NCBI RefSeq assembly: GCF_900444945.1
Contig: NZ_UFRM01000001.1
Coordinates: 2,020,001-2,084,000, forward strand
Length of the DNA: 64,000 bases
Reading direction: 5' to 3'
Origin: Actinobacillus lignieresii
GTDB taxonomy: Bacteria; Pseudomonadota; Gammaproteobacteria; Enterobacterales; Pasteurellaceae
A program made the position numbers and the translations under genes. Positions 21,835 to 30,907 of this stretch are shown here, piece after piece (the stretch's first letter is position 1; each line of letters opens with the position of its first letter). The notes beneath the pieces are model-generated. The model did not search any database. It had not been told where the DNA came from and saw only the letters and a list, made by a program, of their open reading frames with translations.

Positions 21835-23316
21835 TTAACCTTGTGATGAAATACGCTTCATATCCGTCATATAACCGCGTAACTCTTGACCGATTAATTC
21901 AACCGGATGGTTACGGATTGCATCGTTGATATCACGTAAGTAAACGTTGTCGATTTCAGCAGCCGGAGTCGGTTCGCCTAAGTCGCCTTTTTGTAACATC
22001 GGGATTAATTTCTCTGCAAGAATAGGCGTTGCAACGTGAGAGAATAAGTAGTTGCCGTATTCCGCCGTATCTGAAATTACCACGTTCATTTCATATAAAC
22101 GTTTACGAGCGATGGTATTTGCGATTAACGGTAATTCGTGTAATGACTCATAGTATGCCGATTCTTCGTAGATACCGCTTGCAACCATTGCATCGAATGC
22201 CATTTCTACACCCGCTTTCACCATTGCAACCATAACTACGCCGTTATCAAAGTATTCTTGTTCGGAAATTTTGATGCCGTCCGCTTTCGGTGAGTTTTCG
22301 AATGCGGTTTTACCGGTTTCTTCACGCCACGTTAATAAGTTTTTATCACCGTTCGCCCAGTCCGCCATCATGGTTGATGAGAATTCACCGCTGATGATGT
22401 CGTCCATGTGTTTTAAGTAAAGGTCGTTCAATTGAACTTTGATTTCTTCACTTAATTCAAAAGCACGGATTTTTGCAGCGTTTGATAAGCGATCCATCAT
22501 TAAGGTGATACCGCCTTGTTTTAACGCTTCGGTAATCGTTTCCCAACCATATTGGATTAATTTACTTGCGTATGCCGGATCTTTACCGTCTGCCACTAAT
22601 TTGTTGTAACATACGATTGAACCCGCTTGTAACATACCGCAAAGGATGGTTTGCTCACCCATTAAGTCAGATTTAACTTCTGCTACGAATGAAGATTCCA
22701 ATACGCCTGCACGGTCACCACCGGTTGCGGATGCCCACGCTTTTGCGATTGCCATACCTTCACCTTTCGGGTCATTTTCAGGGTGAACAGCGATAAGTGT
22801 CGGCACACCGAAACCACGTTTATATTCTTCACGCACTTCCGTACCCGGACATTTTGGTGCGGTCATCACAACCGTAATATCTTTACGAATTTGCTCGCCT
22901 TCTTCAACAATGTTGAAACCGTGCGAGTAACCGAATGCAGAACCTTGTTTCATTAATGGAACAACATCTGCAACTACTTTAGAGTGTTGTTTATCCGGCG
23001 TTAAGTTGATCACTAAGTCGGCGGTTGGAATTAATTCTTGGTATGTGCCGACTTTGAAACCGTTTTCGGTTGCACGAGTAAATGACGCACGTTTTTCAGC
23101 AATGGCTTCCGCACGTAACGCATAGCTAATGTCTAAACCAGAATCACGCATATTTAAACCTTGGTTTAAACCTTGCGCACCACAACCTACGATAACGATT
23201 TTCTTGCCTTTTAAGAAATTGCAGCCGTCTGCAAACTCGCTACGATCCATAAAACGGCAACGACCAAGTTGGTCTAATTTTTGACGTAAGTTTAATGTGT
23301 TGAAATAGTTAGCCAT
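21835..23316 (-). CDS. ilvC: Ketol-acid reductoisomerase (NADP+), class II
   Basis: The second common step of valine, leucine and isoleucine synthesis: isomerises and reduces 2-acetolactate or 2-aceto-2-hydroxybutyrate. The NADPH site [17 protein letters not shown] is at about 45. Two knotted C-terminal domains (about 200-490) give the 493-aa class II length (E. coli 491). The gene stands alone. The upstream region contains a LysR-type palindrome compatible with IlvY control; no ilvY gene is adjacent. Confidence 0.97.
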   Translation of the reverse strand: MANYFNTLNLRQKLDQLGRCRFMDRSEFADGCNFLKGKKIVIVGCGAQGLNQGLNMRDSGLDISYALRAEAIAEKRASFTRATENGFKVGTYQELIPTADLVINLTPDKQHSKVVADVVPLMKQGSAFGYSHGFNIVEEGEQIRKDITVVMTAPKCPGTEVREEYKRGFGVPTLIAVHPENDPKGEGMAIAKAWASATGGDRAGVLESSFVAEVKSDLMGEQTILCGMLQAGSIVCYNKLVADGKDPAYASKLIQYGWETITEALKQGGITLMMDRLSNAAKIRAFELSEEIKVQLNDLYLKHMDDIISGEFSSTMMADWANGDKNLLTWREETGKTAFENSPKADGIKISEQEYFDNGVVMVAMVKAGVEMAFDAMVASGIYEESAYYESLHELPLIANTIARKRLYEMNVVISDTAEYGNYLFSHVATPILAEKLIPMLQKGDLGEPTPAAEIDNVYLRDINDAIRNHPVELIGQELRGYMTDMKRISSQG

Positions 23317-23448
23317 TTTGTGCTTCCTTATTTATTGTATGATGTTGAGTGTGTTGTTTTATGATGTTGTGTTTACACATTGTTATGTTGTTATGCAATC
23401 GATTATACGCCGTTTTTATATTGCGTAAATTGATATTATCGGGATTTA

Positions 23449-23469
23449 ATATTGCATTATTTGCAATAT
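23449..23469. promoter_or_regulatory. LysR-type palindrome upstream of ilvC (IlvY-like)
   Basis: ATATTGCA-TTATT-TGCAATAT is a perfect 8-bp inverted repeat containing T-N11-A, 133 bp upstream of ilvC. In E. coli, IlvY binds TTGCAAT-type repeats upstream of ilvC. Assignment here is inference, and the site could also act on pqiA, which starts 83 bp away on the other side. Confidence 0.4.
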
Positions 23470-23551
23470 GGGTTGCTAATTTTTGACAAAAAATGACCGC
23501 TTGTAAGATGAATGTTAGAATATCGCCGTAATAAAGGTATAGGATAAATAG

Positions 23552-24793
23552 ATGAGAATAAATCAGATTACTTTGCAACGTTGTCCGGAATGCGAAACGG
23601 TAGTGAAAATACCGGCGAATATTCCGTTTCAAACGGCGGTTTGCCCGAATTGCCACGATGTTTTACGTCCGGCAAACAGTTGGAGCTTAGGTCGCTGTTC
23701 GATTATTGCGATTGCTATTTTAATTTTGTTGCCGTTTGCGCTGACTTTTCCGTTAATGAGTATCGATTTACTTGGTGTACCGATTCATGCCACCGTATGG
23801 GGCGGCGTGTGGAAAATGGCGACCGAAGGATATTCTTATACTGCCTTTATGGTATTACTTTGTTCGGTCGTGTTTCCGATTGCTTTTGCATTATTGGTAC
23901 TTTCCATTCGGTTACAACGTTTATTGGCGCAACGACCGCGTTATACGTTGATTTTTCTAACTAAGATCCAAGAATGGGTGATGTTGGACGTCTATTTGGT
24001 CGCGTTGGCAGTGGCGGCGTTTAAAATACGGGATTATGCCGATCTCAGCTTTAGCATACATTTAAGCGCATTTGTGATTGTGACGATTTTAACGACATTA
24101 CTGTTTATTAAAATTAATCCGAAAAGAATGTGGGAAGATTTTTATCCGGAGTACCATACTTTATTAGGCGGTCACCAAGGTAACGTCAGTTTGTGTCCGA
24201 CCTGCGAATATACATTCGACGAACAAATCGTCGATTTAAAAGGTCGCCAGCGTTGCCCTCGTTGTGAAAGTAATTTAGCGATTCCTGATAGCGTGAAATT
24301 ACAGCGTGTGTGGGCGTGTTTATTAGCCGGTGTGGTGATGATGGTTCCGGCGAATCTTTTACCGATTTCCGCCACAGGATTAGCCGGTTCGGTTTCCGCC
24401 GATACGCTTTTTTCAGGCGTACTAACCTTTATCAGTTTAGGCAGTTACACGGTTGCCGCCATCGTCTTTATTGCAAGTATCGCCGTACCGTTCAGTAAAG
24501 TGACGATAATTTTATATTTATTGTTAGCGATTCATTACAAGTGGAAACACCCGATTCATTGGCAGATGAAAGCGCTACATTACGTGCATTTTGTCGGACG
24601 TTGGTCAATGCTGGATTTATTTGTCTTGGCATTGATGATGTCACTGCTTGAACGAGGACAAATCCTTAGTTTTTCGGTCGGTGATGCGGCATTTTTCTTC
24701 GGGGCGGCGGTATTTTTGACGATGATTGCCTCAAGTAATTTGGATGCTCGAATGTTGTGGCGAATCCATTATTCCAATGAGAAAAAAGGCTAA
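23552..24793 (+). CDS. pqiA: PqiA family membrane protein (paraquat-inducible protein A)
   Basis: An inner-membrane protein of 413 aa. It has two repeated halves, each with a cytoplasmic zinc-ribbon-like motif (CPEC...CPNC near residues 11-33; CPTC...CPRC near 214-236) followed by about four membrane segments. PqiA/LetA proteins work with PqiB/LetB MCE proteins in lipid transport between the membranes. Here no pqiB or pqiC follows, so the partner must be elsewhere or absent. AGGA lies upstream of the ATG. Confidence 0.9.
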   Translation: MRINQITLQRCPECETVVKIPANIPFQTAVCPNCHDVLRPANSWSLGRCSIIAIAILILLPFALTFPLMSIDLLGVPIHATVWGGVWKMATEGYSYTAFMVLLCSVVFPIAFALLVLSIRLQRLLAQRPRYTLIFLTKIQEWVMLDVYLVALAVAAFKIRDYADLSFSIHLSAFVIVTILTTLLFIKINPKRMWEDFYPEYHTLLGGHQGNVSLCPTCEYTFDEQIVDLKGRQRCPRCESNLAIPDSVKLQRVWACLLAGVVMMVPANLLPISATGLAGSVSADTLFSGVLTFISLGSYTVAAIVFIASIAVPFSKVTIILYLLLAIHYKWKHPIHWQMKALHYVHFVGRWSMLDLFVLALMMSLLERGQILSFSVGDAAFFFGAAVFLTMIASSNLDARMLWRIHYSNEKKG

Positions 24794-24794
24794 A

Positions 24795-24860
24795 ACAAGC
24801 GGTCGAATTTTGTTAAATTTTTGCAAATTTTAATGAAATTTTGACCGCTTATTGTTTTTG
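24795..24860 (+). terminator. pqiA terminator with paired uptake signals
   Basis: ACAAGCGGTC (24795-24804) and GACCGCTT (24843-24850) form an inverted pair with complementary A/T flanks, followed by TTGTTTTTG. Confidence 0.55.
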
Positions 24861-24969
24861 TAGAAAATTTCTATCGACCTATTTCTTATTGATAGTTTTT
24901 AGTCTATGATGCGTAAGTCTCATTCATTCCGAATGAAATATAACAAGTTTGTTTATTTAAGGACCCATC

Positions 24970-26070
24970 ATGAAAAAACTGCTATTAGCCACATTGCTGG
25001 CAAGCTCGGCTGCATTCGCCAACCAAGTTCCAAACCATAACACCACCACTCATACCTACGAATTTAATCAAAATTACGATCTCGTTGTGCCGCAAGGTTC
25101 AAAAGGCGAAACCAATTTATGGGTGCCTCTACCGTTCAGTAACGATTATCAAGATGTTAAATCAATTGAATTTGAGGGTAACTACAACAAAGCCTATATC
25201 ACCGAAAATAACCAATACGGTGCGAAAACATTGTTCGCCAATTGGGATGAAAAAGCGCAAAAACGTTTGTTAAAAGTGAAATTAGTGGTGCAAACCAAAG
25301 ACCGTGAACCGATGGCGACAGGGGCTTTAAACGGTTATCAGCCGCCGGAAAAAATCATTTATTCGGTGGATGTACAAGAGTATCTCAAACCGACTACTCA
25401 CATTAAAACTGACGGCATTGTGAAGCAATATGCGGACAAAATTGTCGGCAAAGAAACCAACCCGCTGAAAAAAGCTGAGCTGATTCATAAATGGATTGTG
25501 GAAAATATGGAGCGTGATAATTCCGTATTGGGCTGTGGTGACGGTAATGTAGAAAAAATGCTCACTACCGGCGTGTTAAAAGGCAAATGTACCGATATTA
25601 ACTCGGTATTTGTTGCTTTAGCCCGTGCTTCCGATATTCCGGCGCGTGAAATTTTCGGTATCCGTTTAGGTGATGCACCGAAAATGTCAAAATTCTCTAA
25701 AACTGCCTTCGGTAGTTCAAAAGACGGGATTGCGAATGAAAATAGCGGGCAGCACTGTCGTGCCGAATTTTATTTAGCCGGCTTCGGTTGGGTACCGGTC
25801 GATTCGGCGGACGTGGCGAAAATGCGTTTAGCTGAGAAAAAAGCAGTCAATGACGCCGATACGCAAGCCGTTTCAAAATACTTATTCGGTAACTGGGAAG
25901 CGAACTGGATGGGTTTTAACCATGCACGTGATTTTGACTTATATCCACAACCGGAACTAACACCGATTAATAATTTCGGTTATCCGTATGCAGAAATTGG
26001 CGGCGATCCGCTCAATTCATTTGATGCAAAAGAGTTTGGTTATGAGCTTATCTCAAAAGAACTCAAATAA
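24970..26070 (+). CDS. Secreted transglutaminase-like cysteine protease-fold protein
   Basis: 366 aa with a signal peptide (1-17, cut after AFA), so periplasmic or exported. The central transglutaminase-core fold has a plausible triad: Cys207 in KGKCTDIN, His262 in GQHCRAEF and Asp278 in VPVDSADV. Its substrate is unknown; members of this superfamily can be proteases, amidases or cross-linkers. It overlaps the next gene, a MerT-like protein, by 29 nt and is followed by a MerP-like gene, so the three are probably one transcription unit. Function is not assigned beyond the fold. Confidence 0.8.
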   Translation: MKKLLLATLLASSAAFANQVPNHNTTTHTYEFNQNYDLVVPQGSKGETNLWVPLPFSNDYQDVKSIEFEGNYNKAYITENNQYGAKTLFANWDEKAQKRLLKVKLVVQTKDREPMATGALNGYQPPEKIIYSVDVQEYLKPTTHIKTDGIVKQYADKIVGKETNPLKKAELIHKWIVENMERDNSVLGCGDGNVEKMLTTGVLKGKCTDINSVFVALARASDIPAREIFGIRLGDAPKMSKFSKTAFGSSKDGIANENSGQHCRAEFYLAGFGWVPVDSADVAKMRLAEKKAVNDADTQAVSKYLFGNWEANWMGFNHARDFDLYPQPELTPINNFGYPYAEIGGDPLNSFDAKEFGYELISKELK

Positions 26071-26395
26071 TCGCTTTTTTGCCTCGCTTACCGCTGCACT
26101 GGTTGCGGCGGTAAGTTCAACGTTATGCTGTATCGCACCGCTGGTTTATCTGGTGTTTGGTATTTCTTCGCCGTGGTTGGTCGGGTTAAGCGAATATGAG
26201 TATTTACAGCTTCCGCTTCTGTTTGTTTCGCTTGGGACGTTCGGTTACGGCTTTTGGTTACTGATATTTTCCAAGAAAATTATTTGTACTAAATATTGTT
26301 CTCGCCGTACTTTGATTATTTTGTATTGGATTGCCTTTGTGATTATTCTGTTTTTCCTGAGCTATCCTTTTATTTTGCCTTGGTTATTAGAATGA
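26042..26395 (+). CDS. MerT-like mercuric/heavy-metal transport membrane protein
   Basis: 117 aa with three predicted membrane segments. The adjacent cysteines of the first segment ([13 protein letters not shown]) are the MerT metal-relay signature, and a second Cys pair lies in the loop IICTKYC. The start chosen is the ATG at 26042 (MSLSQKN), inside the end of the transglutaminase gene; an upstream in-frame ATG at 25988 would add 18 residues encoded antiphase within that gene. The stop overlaps the start of the MerP-like gene (ATGA). No merA or merR was found nearby, so the metal imported is uncertain. Confidence 0.82.
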   Translation: MSLSQKNSNNRFFASLTAALVAAVSSTLCCIAPLVYLVFGISSPWLVGLSEYEYLQLPLLFVSLGTFGYGFWLLIFSKKIICTKYCSRRTLIILYWIAFVIILFFLSYPFILPWLLE

Positions 26396-26706
26396 AAAAA
26401 TTACTGTTTACTTTGCTTTTTTCTATCGGAATTACACCGCTTGTTTATGCCAATGAAGCTGCATCGACCAATAATGTGACAACCGAACAGCAGGCACAAA
26501 AAGAAGTGAATTTCTACGTTAAAGAAATGACCTGCCAATTATGTGTCTATTTGGCTAATAAAGAATTGCGAGCAATTGACGGTGTGATTTCGACCAAAGC
26601 GAATATGAAAGAGCGTAAAGTTAAAATCATTGCTAACGAAAATGTAGCGGTAGAGCAGATGATTAAAGCGATTGAAAAACTTGGTTACACCGCTGAGCAG
26701 ATTTAG
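26392..26706 (+). CDS. MerP-like periplasmic heavy-metal-binding protein
   Basis: 104 aa: signal peptide (about 1-18, cut after VYA), a short linker, and one heavy-metal-associated domain with the metal-binding EMTCQLC motif (about residues 44-50) and a beta-alpha-beta pattern to the end. In MerTP systems this protein passes the metal ion to MerT. The start is set by the ATGA overlap with the MerT-like stop; a longer frame beginning at 26296 lies inside the merT-like gene and is rejected. Confidence 0.85.
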   Translation: MKKLLFTLLFSIGITPLVYANEAASTNNVTTEQQAQKEVNFYVKEMTCQLCVYLANKELRAIDGVISTKANMKERKVKIIANENVAVEQMIKAIEKLGYTAEQI

Positions 26707-26731
26707 ATTTTTACCGCAGAGCGTACGGATT

Positions 26732-26816
26732 TTTTACCACGCACGGCAAGCCGTACGTGGTTAGGATCAGCCTACGGCTGAGTGAGCCACGCTGTGGCTC
26801 TGAGGGTTTCTGCGAT
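26732..26816. repeat. Palindromic intergenic repeat, copy A
   Basis: Contains CCACGCACGGC-AA-GCCGTACGTGG (26737-26760), then ttaggatcagcct, then GAGCCAC / GTGGCTC, ending tgcgat. The same order recurs at 27028-27086 without about 20 internal bases. Confidence 0.7.
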
Positions 26817-26969
26817 GTGGTTTATTTTCGATGAATGTACGGACACCCTCGCCCCTCGTGGGAGAGGGACAGATTTTTCTTTGTTTAGAAGAAAAATCAG
26901 GGAGAGGGGGTAATCAGTTAAAAAGTCTTATTAGGTTTTTATGCCTATCAACTGTCAAATCTCCCCTAA

Positions 26970-27000
26970 CCCCTCTTTGCTAAAGAGGGGGATTTCTTTT
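26970..27000 (+). terminator. C/G-stem terminator-like repeat
   Basis: CCCCTCTTT / AAAGAGGGG followed by gatttctttt. It belongs to the same family as the stems after dapD (30392) and before lgt (55533). It may terminate the merT/merP-like transcript. Confidence 0.55.
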
Positions 27001-27027
27001 AAAAATTAACCAGTTAGGAATTTTTGT

Positions 27028-27086
27028 TTACCACGCACGAGCCGTACATGGTTAGGATCAGCCTGTGGCTCTGGTTTTTTTGCGAT
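27028..27086. repeat. Palindromic intergenic repeat, copy B
   Basis: Reads tttaccacgcacg...gccgtacatgg, then ttaggatcagcct, gtggctctg and tgcgat. It matches copy A with an internal deletion. The first hairpin is degenerate compared with copy A. Confidence 0.7.
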
Positions 27087-27146
27087 AAGATTAATTTCGC
27101 GTTGTCGGTATATTCCGTAGTGCATTTTTACCACGGAATATACTTA

Positions 27147-28331
27147 TTATGCCTCTTTCGCTGCGGTGTAAATTGCGATCATATCCGCTTCATATAAGGT
27201 TTTAGCCGCACCGATACTGCCTTTTGAGGCGATACTGCATTTTTGTGCCATTTCGGTAATTTGTTCCGTACTGACCTTAACGCCTAATTCGGTTAAGTTG
27301 GTCGGCATATTAATGCTGCGGAAGAAATTTTCCATTGCTTCGATGCCTTTTAAGGCGGTTTGTTCTGCCGTTTTTGCCGGCGTTACACCCATGGCATGAA
27401 TCGCAAAACGTTCAAAACGAGGCAGGATATCACGATATACGTATCTTGCCCAATGTCCCCACATTGCGGCTAAACCGGCACCGTGGGTTACATCAAACAT
27501 ACCGCTTAATTCGTGTTCCAGCATATGCGTCGCCCAATCGCCGTTACCGCCGCCGCAGCCGGTCAAACCGTTGTGAGATAGGCTTCCGCACCACATAATT
27601 TCCGCTCTGGCTTGGTAATTTTTCGGATCTTTTACTAAGATTTGCGCATTTTTCATCACGGTTTTTAAAATACTCTCGGCAATCGTATCGGTAATTTCCA
27701 TTGTAGCGTTCGGTGTGAAATAACGCTCCATCGTGTGCATTAAAATATCTGCGTTACCGCTTGCGGTTTGATAGTCCGGTAAGGTGACGGTTAATTCGGG
27801 ATTTAAAATTGAGAATTTCGGACGAGACAAATCATTACTATAACCGCGTTTGATACCGCCCTCGTCTTTAGTAATCACCGAACCGTCACTCATTTCACTA
27901 CCGGCGGCTGAAATGGTTAAAACGGTTGCAATTGGTAAACAAGCGGTTGCTTGACGTTTATTATCAAAAAGATCCCAAACATCGCCTTCTTCCGCCACAC
28001 CGTAAGCGATCGCTTTGGCGGAATCAATTACACTACCGCCACCGACAGCAAGAATAAAATCGACTTGTTCTTGTTTACATAATTCAATGCCTTGATAAAC
28101 CAAAGACAATAACGGATTCGGTACTACACCGCCCAATTCTACATAAGCAATACTTGCGTTATCTAATGATGCTTTAATGCGATCCAATAAACCGGATTTT
28201 TTCGCACTTTGGTTACCGTAGTGGATCAATACTTTGTTGCAATGTTGCGCTTTAATCAATTCTCCAACCTGTTGTTCGGTGTCTTTGCCGAATACGATTT
28301 TGGTCGGGGTAAAGTAATTAAAATTTTGCAT
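27147..28331 (-). CDS. Iron-containing alcohol dehydrogenase (YqhD/BDH-like)
   Basis: 394 aa, group III alcohol dehydrogenase. The NAD(P)-binding segment is GGGSVIDSAKAIA (about 96). Metal ligands are in DILMHTMERYF (about 194-204) and ELSGMFDVTHGAGLAAMWGHWAR (about 268-290). It most resembles NADPH-dependent butanol dehydrogenase/YqhD enzymes that reduce aldehydes. A LysR gene is divergent 116 bp away, the same arrangement as E. coli yqhD with its own regulator, although there the regulator is AraC-type. The substrate is not determined. Confidence 0.9.
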   Translation of the reverse strand: MQNFNYFTPTKIVFGKDTEQQVGELIKAQHCNKVLIHYGNQSAKKSGLLDRIKASLDNASIAYVELGGVVPNPLLSLVYQGIELCKQEQVDFILAVGGGSVIDSAKAIAYGVAEEGDVWDLFDNKRQATACLPIATVLTISAAGSEMSDGSVITKDEGGIKRGYSNDLSRPKFSILNPELTVTLPDYQTASGNADILMHTMERYFTPNATMEITDTIAESILKTVMKNAQILVKDPKNYQARAEIMWCGSLSHNGLTGCGGGNGDWATHMLEHELSGMFDVTHGAGLAAMWGHWARYVYRDILPRFERFAIHAMGVTPAKTAEQTALKGIEAMENFFRSINMPTNLTELGVKVSTEQITEMAQKCSIASKGSIGAAKTLYEADMIAIYTAAKEA

Positions 28332-28380
28332 ATTCGTTTCTCCTTATCGAATCATTGATTTGGCACATTCTAAAAAGTGA

Positions 28381-28436
28381 TTTATTCCTATACAATGAAT
28401 AAATTACGAATAAAGAATTCCTGTTTAAGGAATAAA
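28381..28436. promoter_or_regulatory. Candidate LysR operator between the alcohol dehydrogenase and its regulator
   Basis: TTTATTCC (28381) and GGAATAAA (28429-28436) are inverted arms around further GAATAAA units, inside a 116-bp divergent promoter region. Autoregulation and control of the dehydrogenase are inferred. Confidence 0.35.
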
Positions 28437-28447
28437 GTGGGGAGAGT

Positions 28448-29350
28448 ATGCTCGATAAAGTGGAAGCGGTGCGTTACTTCTGTATTGCGGCGGAAACATT
28501 GCATTTTCGTGAAGCGGCAAACCGTTTGGCGATTTCACCGCAAGTCGTGACGCGTATGATTGCCGATTTGGAGCAACAATTAGGCGAACCGTTATTTAAG
28601 CGTAATACCCGCAATATTTCCCTAACCGATTTTGGTAAAGCGTTTTTGGCGGACGCACAAACTTGGCTGAAAGCGACCGAAACGTTATTCCAAACCGACT
28701 TTAAAGAATCTATGCGCGGTACTGTGCGGATTACCTTACCACGTTTACCGAATAACGATCTGATTTTAGTTGAGTTATTGGAAGCACTAGCAGATTACCC
28801 GCAATTGCATATTGACTGGCGACCGGATACCGCTTTGTATAACAGCGTGACAAAGCAAATTGATATTGGCGTGCGCATCAGTATGCAAATGGAGGCGCAT
28901 CTGATTACTCGAGAGATTACTACTATCAAAGAACGGATCGTGGCAAGTCCTAAGTTATTGGCTAAATTAGGGCAACCGCAAGATCTAAATGATCTGCAAA
29001 CTCGTTTCCCGTTATGCGTAGAGATCAATCCGCAGACCGGTAAAGCGTGGCATTGGTTTAATACGCCGAAGCAAAGTTTTATGGTAAAAGATCCGTATTT
29101 TATCAGTTCGGAAAGTTACAGTAATTTAGCGGTGGTGTTGCAAGGGTTGGCGGTCGGTATGTTGCCCGAGTATCATTATGCACCGCATACCAAAGCGGGA
29201 AGATTAACGATTTTATTTCCCGAGTTAGCGATTCCGGATTGGAAAATGTTTATCTACCGATCGCAGCAAGAAAACACTCCGATACGCGTGCTACACGTAT
29301 TCAACCTATTGAGTGAGATTTTGCAAAAGCATTACGGAAAGGCGGATTAG
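28448..29350 (+). CDS. LysR-family transcriptional regulator
   Basis: 300 aa. The N-terminal HTH (residues 1-62) has FREAANRLAISPQVVTRMIADLEQQLG, and the C-terminal periplasmic-binding-like effector domain covers about 90-295. It is divergent from the iron alcohol dehydrogenase gene, which is the likely target. GGGGAG precedes the ATG. Confidence 0.9.
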   Translation: MLDKVEAVRYFCIAAETLHFREAANRLAISPQVVTRMIADLEQQLGEPLFKRNTRNISLTDFGKAFLADAQTWLKATETLFQTDFKESMRGTVRITLPRLPNNDLILVELLEALADYPQLHIDWRPDTALYNSVTKQIDIGVRISMQMEAHLITREITTIKERIVASPKLLAKLGQPQDLNDLQTRFPLCVEINPQTGKAWHWFNTPKQSFMVKDPYFISSESYSNLAVVLQGLAVGMLPEYHYAPHTKAGRLTILFPELAIPDWKMFIYRSQQENTPIRVLHVFNLLSEILQKHYGKAD

Positions 29351-29553
29351 ACGAACTTTCAATATAGTGCGCCTTAGTTCGCATTTACTAAGATTAAGGG
29401 GTATTCAAGCGGTCGGATTTACATAGAATTTTGCAAAAAGTTTTGCCGATTCGACCGATTGCCTTTTTTCTAGTAGCAAAAAACGGCTATTTATGTTAAA
29501 AATTGAAGTCGATTTTCTCTCATAATTTCCATTTACATTAAAGGAACACAACA

Positions 29554-30378
29554 ATGTCTTTACAAGCAATTATCGAAGCGGCATTTGAGCGTCGTGCTGA
29601 AATCACACCAAAAACAGTTGATGCGGAAACGCGTGCAGCAATCGAAGAAGTTATCGAAGGTTTAGATAGCGGTAAATATCGTGTAGCGGAAAAAATTGAC
29701 GGTGAGTGGGTTACTCATCAATGGTTAAAAAAAGCGGTTTTACTTTCATTCCGTATCAATGACAACCAAATCATTGACGGTGCGGAAACCAAATACTATG
29801 ACAAAGTTGCATTAAAATTTGCCGATTACACCGAAGAACGTTTTGCACAAGAAGGTTTCCGTGTAGTGCCGTCTGCAACCGTACGTAAAGGCGCATATAT
29901 TTCTAAAAACTGCGTATTAATGCCGTCTTATGTAAACATCGGTGCATACGTAGGCGAAGGCACAATGGTGGACACTTGGGCAACCGTAGGTTCATGCGCA
30001 CAAATCGGTAAAAACGTTCACTTATCAGGCGGCGTAGGTATCGGCGGCGTATTAGAGCCGTTACAAGCAAACCCGACGATTATCGGCGACAACTGCTTTA
30101 TAGGCGCACGTTCGGAAGTGGTTGAAGGCGTAATTGTAGAAGACGGTTGTGTCATTTCAATGGGCGTATTTATCGGTCAATCAACTCGTATTTATGACCG
30201 TGAAACTGGCGAAATCCACTACGGTCGCGTACCGGCTGGCTCTGTGGTGGTATCCGGTAGCCTTCCGTCAAAATGCGGTAAATACAGCTTATATTGCGCA
30301 GTTATCGTGAAAAAGGTTGATGCGAAAACTTTAGGTAAAGTGGGCATTAACGAATTACTTCGTACTATCGAAGAGTAA
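29554..30378 (+). CDS. dapD: 2,3,4,5-tetrahydropyridine-2,6-dicarboxylate N-succinyltransferase
   Basis: The succinylase branch of lysine/diaminopimelate synthesis; DapE, also in this window, acts two steps later. It is a left-handed beta-helix hexapeptide-repeat enzyme, with repeats visible around 110-215 ([23 protein letters not shown]). The 274 aa length equals E. coli DapD. AAAGGAAC precedes the ATG, and a terminator follows immediately. Confidence 0.97.
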   Translation: MSLQAIIEAAFERRAEITPKTVDAETRAAIEEVIEGLDSGKYRVAEKIDGEWVTHQWLKKAVLLSFRINDNQIIDGAETKYYDKVALKFADYTEERFAQEGFRVVPSATVRKGAYISKNCVLMPSYVNIGAYVGEGTMVDTWATVGSCAQIGKNVHLSGGVGIGGVLEPLQANPTIIGDNCFIGARSEVVEGVIVEDGCVISMGVFIGQSTRIYDRETGEIHYGRVPAGSVVVSGSLPSKCGKYSLYCAVIVKKVDAKTLGKVGINELLRTIEE

Positions 30379-30391
30379 TTAAATCCTTCCG

Positions 30392-30422
30392 CCCCCTCCT
30401 TGCAAAAGAGGGGGATTTTTTT
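30392..30422 (+). terminator. dapD terminator
   Basis: CCCCCTC / GAGGGGG stem with a run of seven T. It belongs to the same CCCCTC...GAGGGG family as the stems at 26970 and 55533. Confidence 0.85.
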
Positions 30423-30442
30423 ACCGCTTGTAAGGAATCAAT

Positions 30443-30907
30443 ATGAAAAAAATCCTTCTCCTAAACGGCCCTAATTTGAATATGTTAGGCAAACGCGAAC
30501 CGCATATTTACGGCTCGCAGACCCTCTCAGATATTGAACAACACTTACAACAATCGGCACAGGCACAAGGTTACGAATTAGATTATTTTCAAGCAAACGG
30601 AGAAGAGTCGCTGATTAATCGTATTCATCAAGCATTTCAAAATACCGATTTTATTATCATCAACCCCGGTGCATTTACCCATACCAGCGTGGCAATTCGT
30701 GATGCGTTGTTGTCGGTATCCATTCCGTTCGTTGAAATCCATCTTTCGAATGTACACGCCCGTGAACCTTTCCGCCACCATTCTTATCTAAGCGATATAG
30801 CAAAAGGCGTAATTTGCGGTTTAGGTGCAAAAGGTTATGATTATGCGCTCGACTTCGCAATTTCAGAATTACAAAAAATACAATTAGGAGAAATGATGAA
30901 TGGCTAA
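30443..30907 (+). CDS. aroQ: 3-dehydroquinate dehydratase, type II
   Basis: The third shikimate-pathway step. It is the small dodecameric type II enzyme (154 aa), not the AroD type of E. coli. Motifs: [15 protein letters not shown] (5-19, with the Arg and Tyr of the active site), [16 protein letters not shown] (about 74-89) and [17 protein letters not shown]. The stop overlaps the glycosyltransferase start by 8 nt. Confidence 0.96.
   Translation: MKKILLLNGPNLNMLGKREPHIYGSQTLSDIEQHLQQSAQAQGYELDYFQANGEESLINRIHQAFQNTDFIIINPGAFTHTSVAIRDALLSVSIPFVEIHLSNVHAREPFRHHSYLSDIAKGVICGLGAKGYDYALDFAISELQKIQLGEMMNG

Larger units (their letters stand above)
26707..27146. other. Repeat-rich intergenic spacer
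   Basis: 440 bp with no gene. It holds two copies of a palindromic element (26732-26816 and 27028-27086), a long hairpin of GATTTTTCTT / AAGAAAAATC with flanking ccctc/gaggg (about 26847-26910), a CCCCTCTTT / AAAGAGGGG stem (26970-26990), and a dyad GTATATTCCGT / ACGGAATATAC (27108-27143). This density of inverted repeats is unlike any other spacer in the window. Confidence 0.75.

Noticed and set aside
23309..23656. 115-codon minus-strand ORF upstream of ilvC
   Set aside because: It overlaps the pqiA start antisense and the ilvC promoter region; the translation is low-complexity and resembles no family.
25988..26041. Longer MerT-like start at 25988
   Set aside because: The extra 18 residues are encoded out of phase inside the transglutaminase gene; the ATG at 26042 gives the usual MerT N-terminus.
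26707..27146. CRISPR-like repeats
   Set aside because: Only two copies, unequal length, no regular spacers and no cas genes; they are palindromic elements instead.
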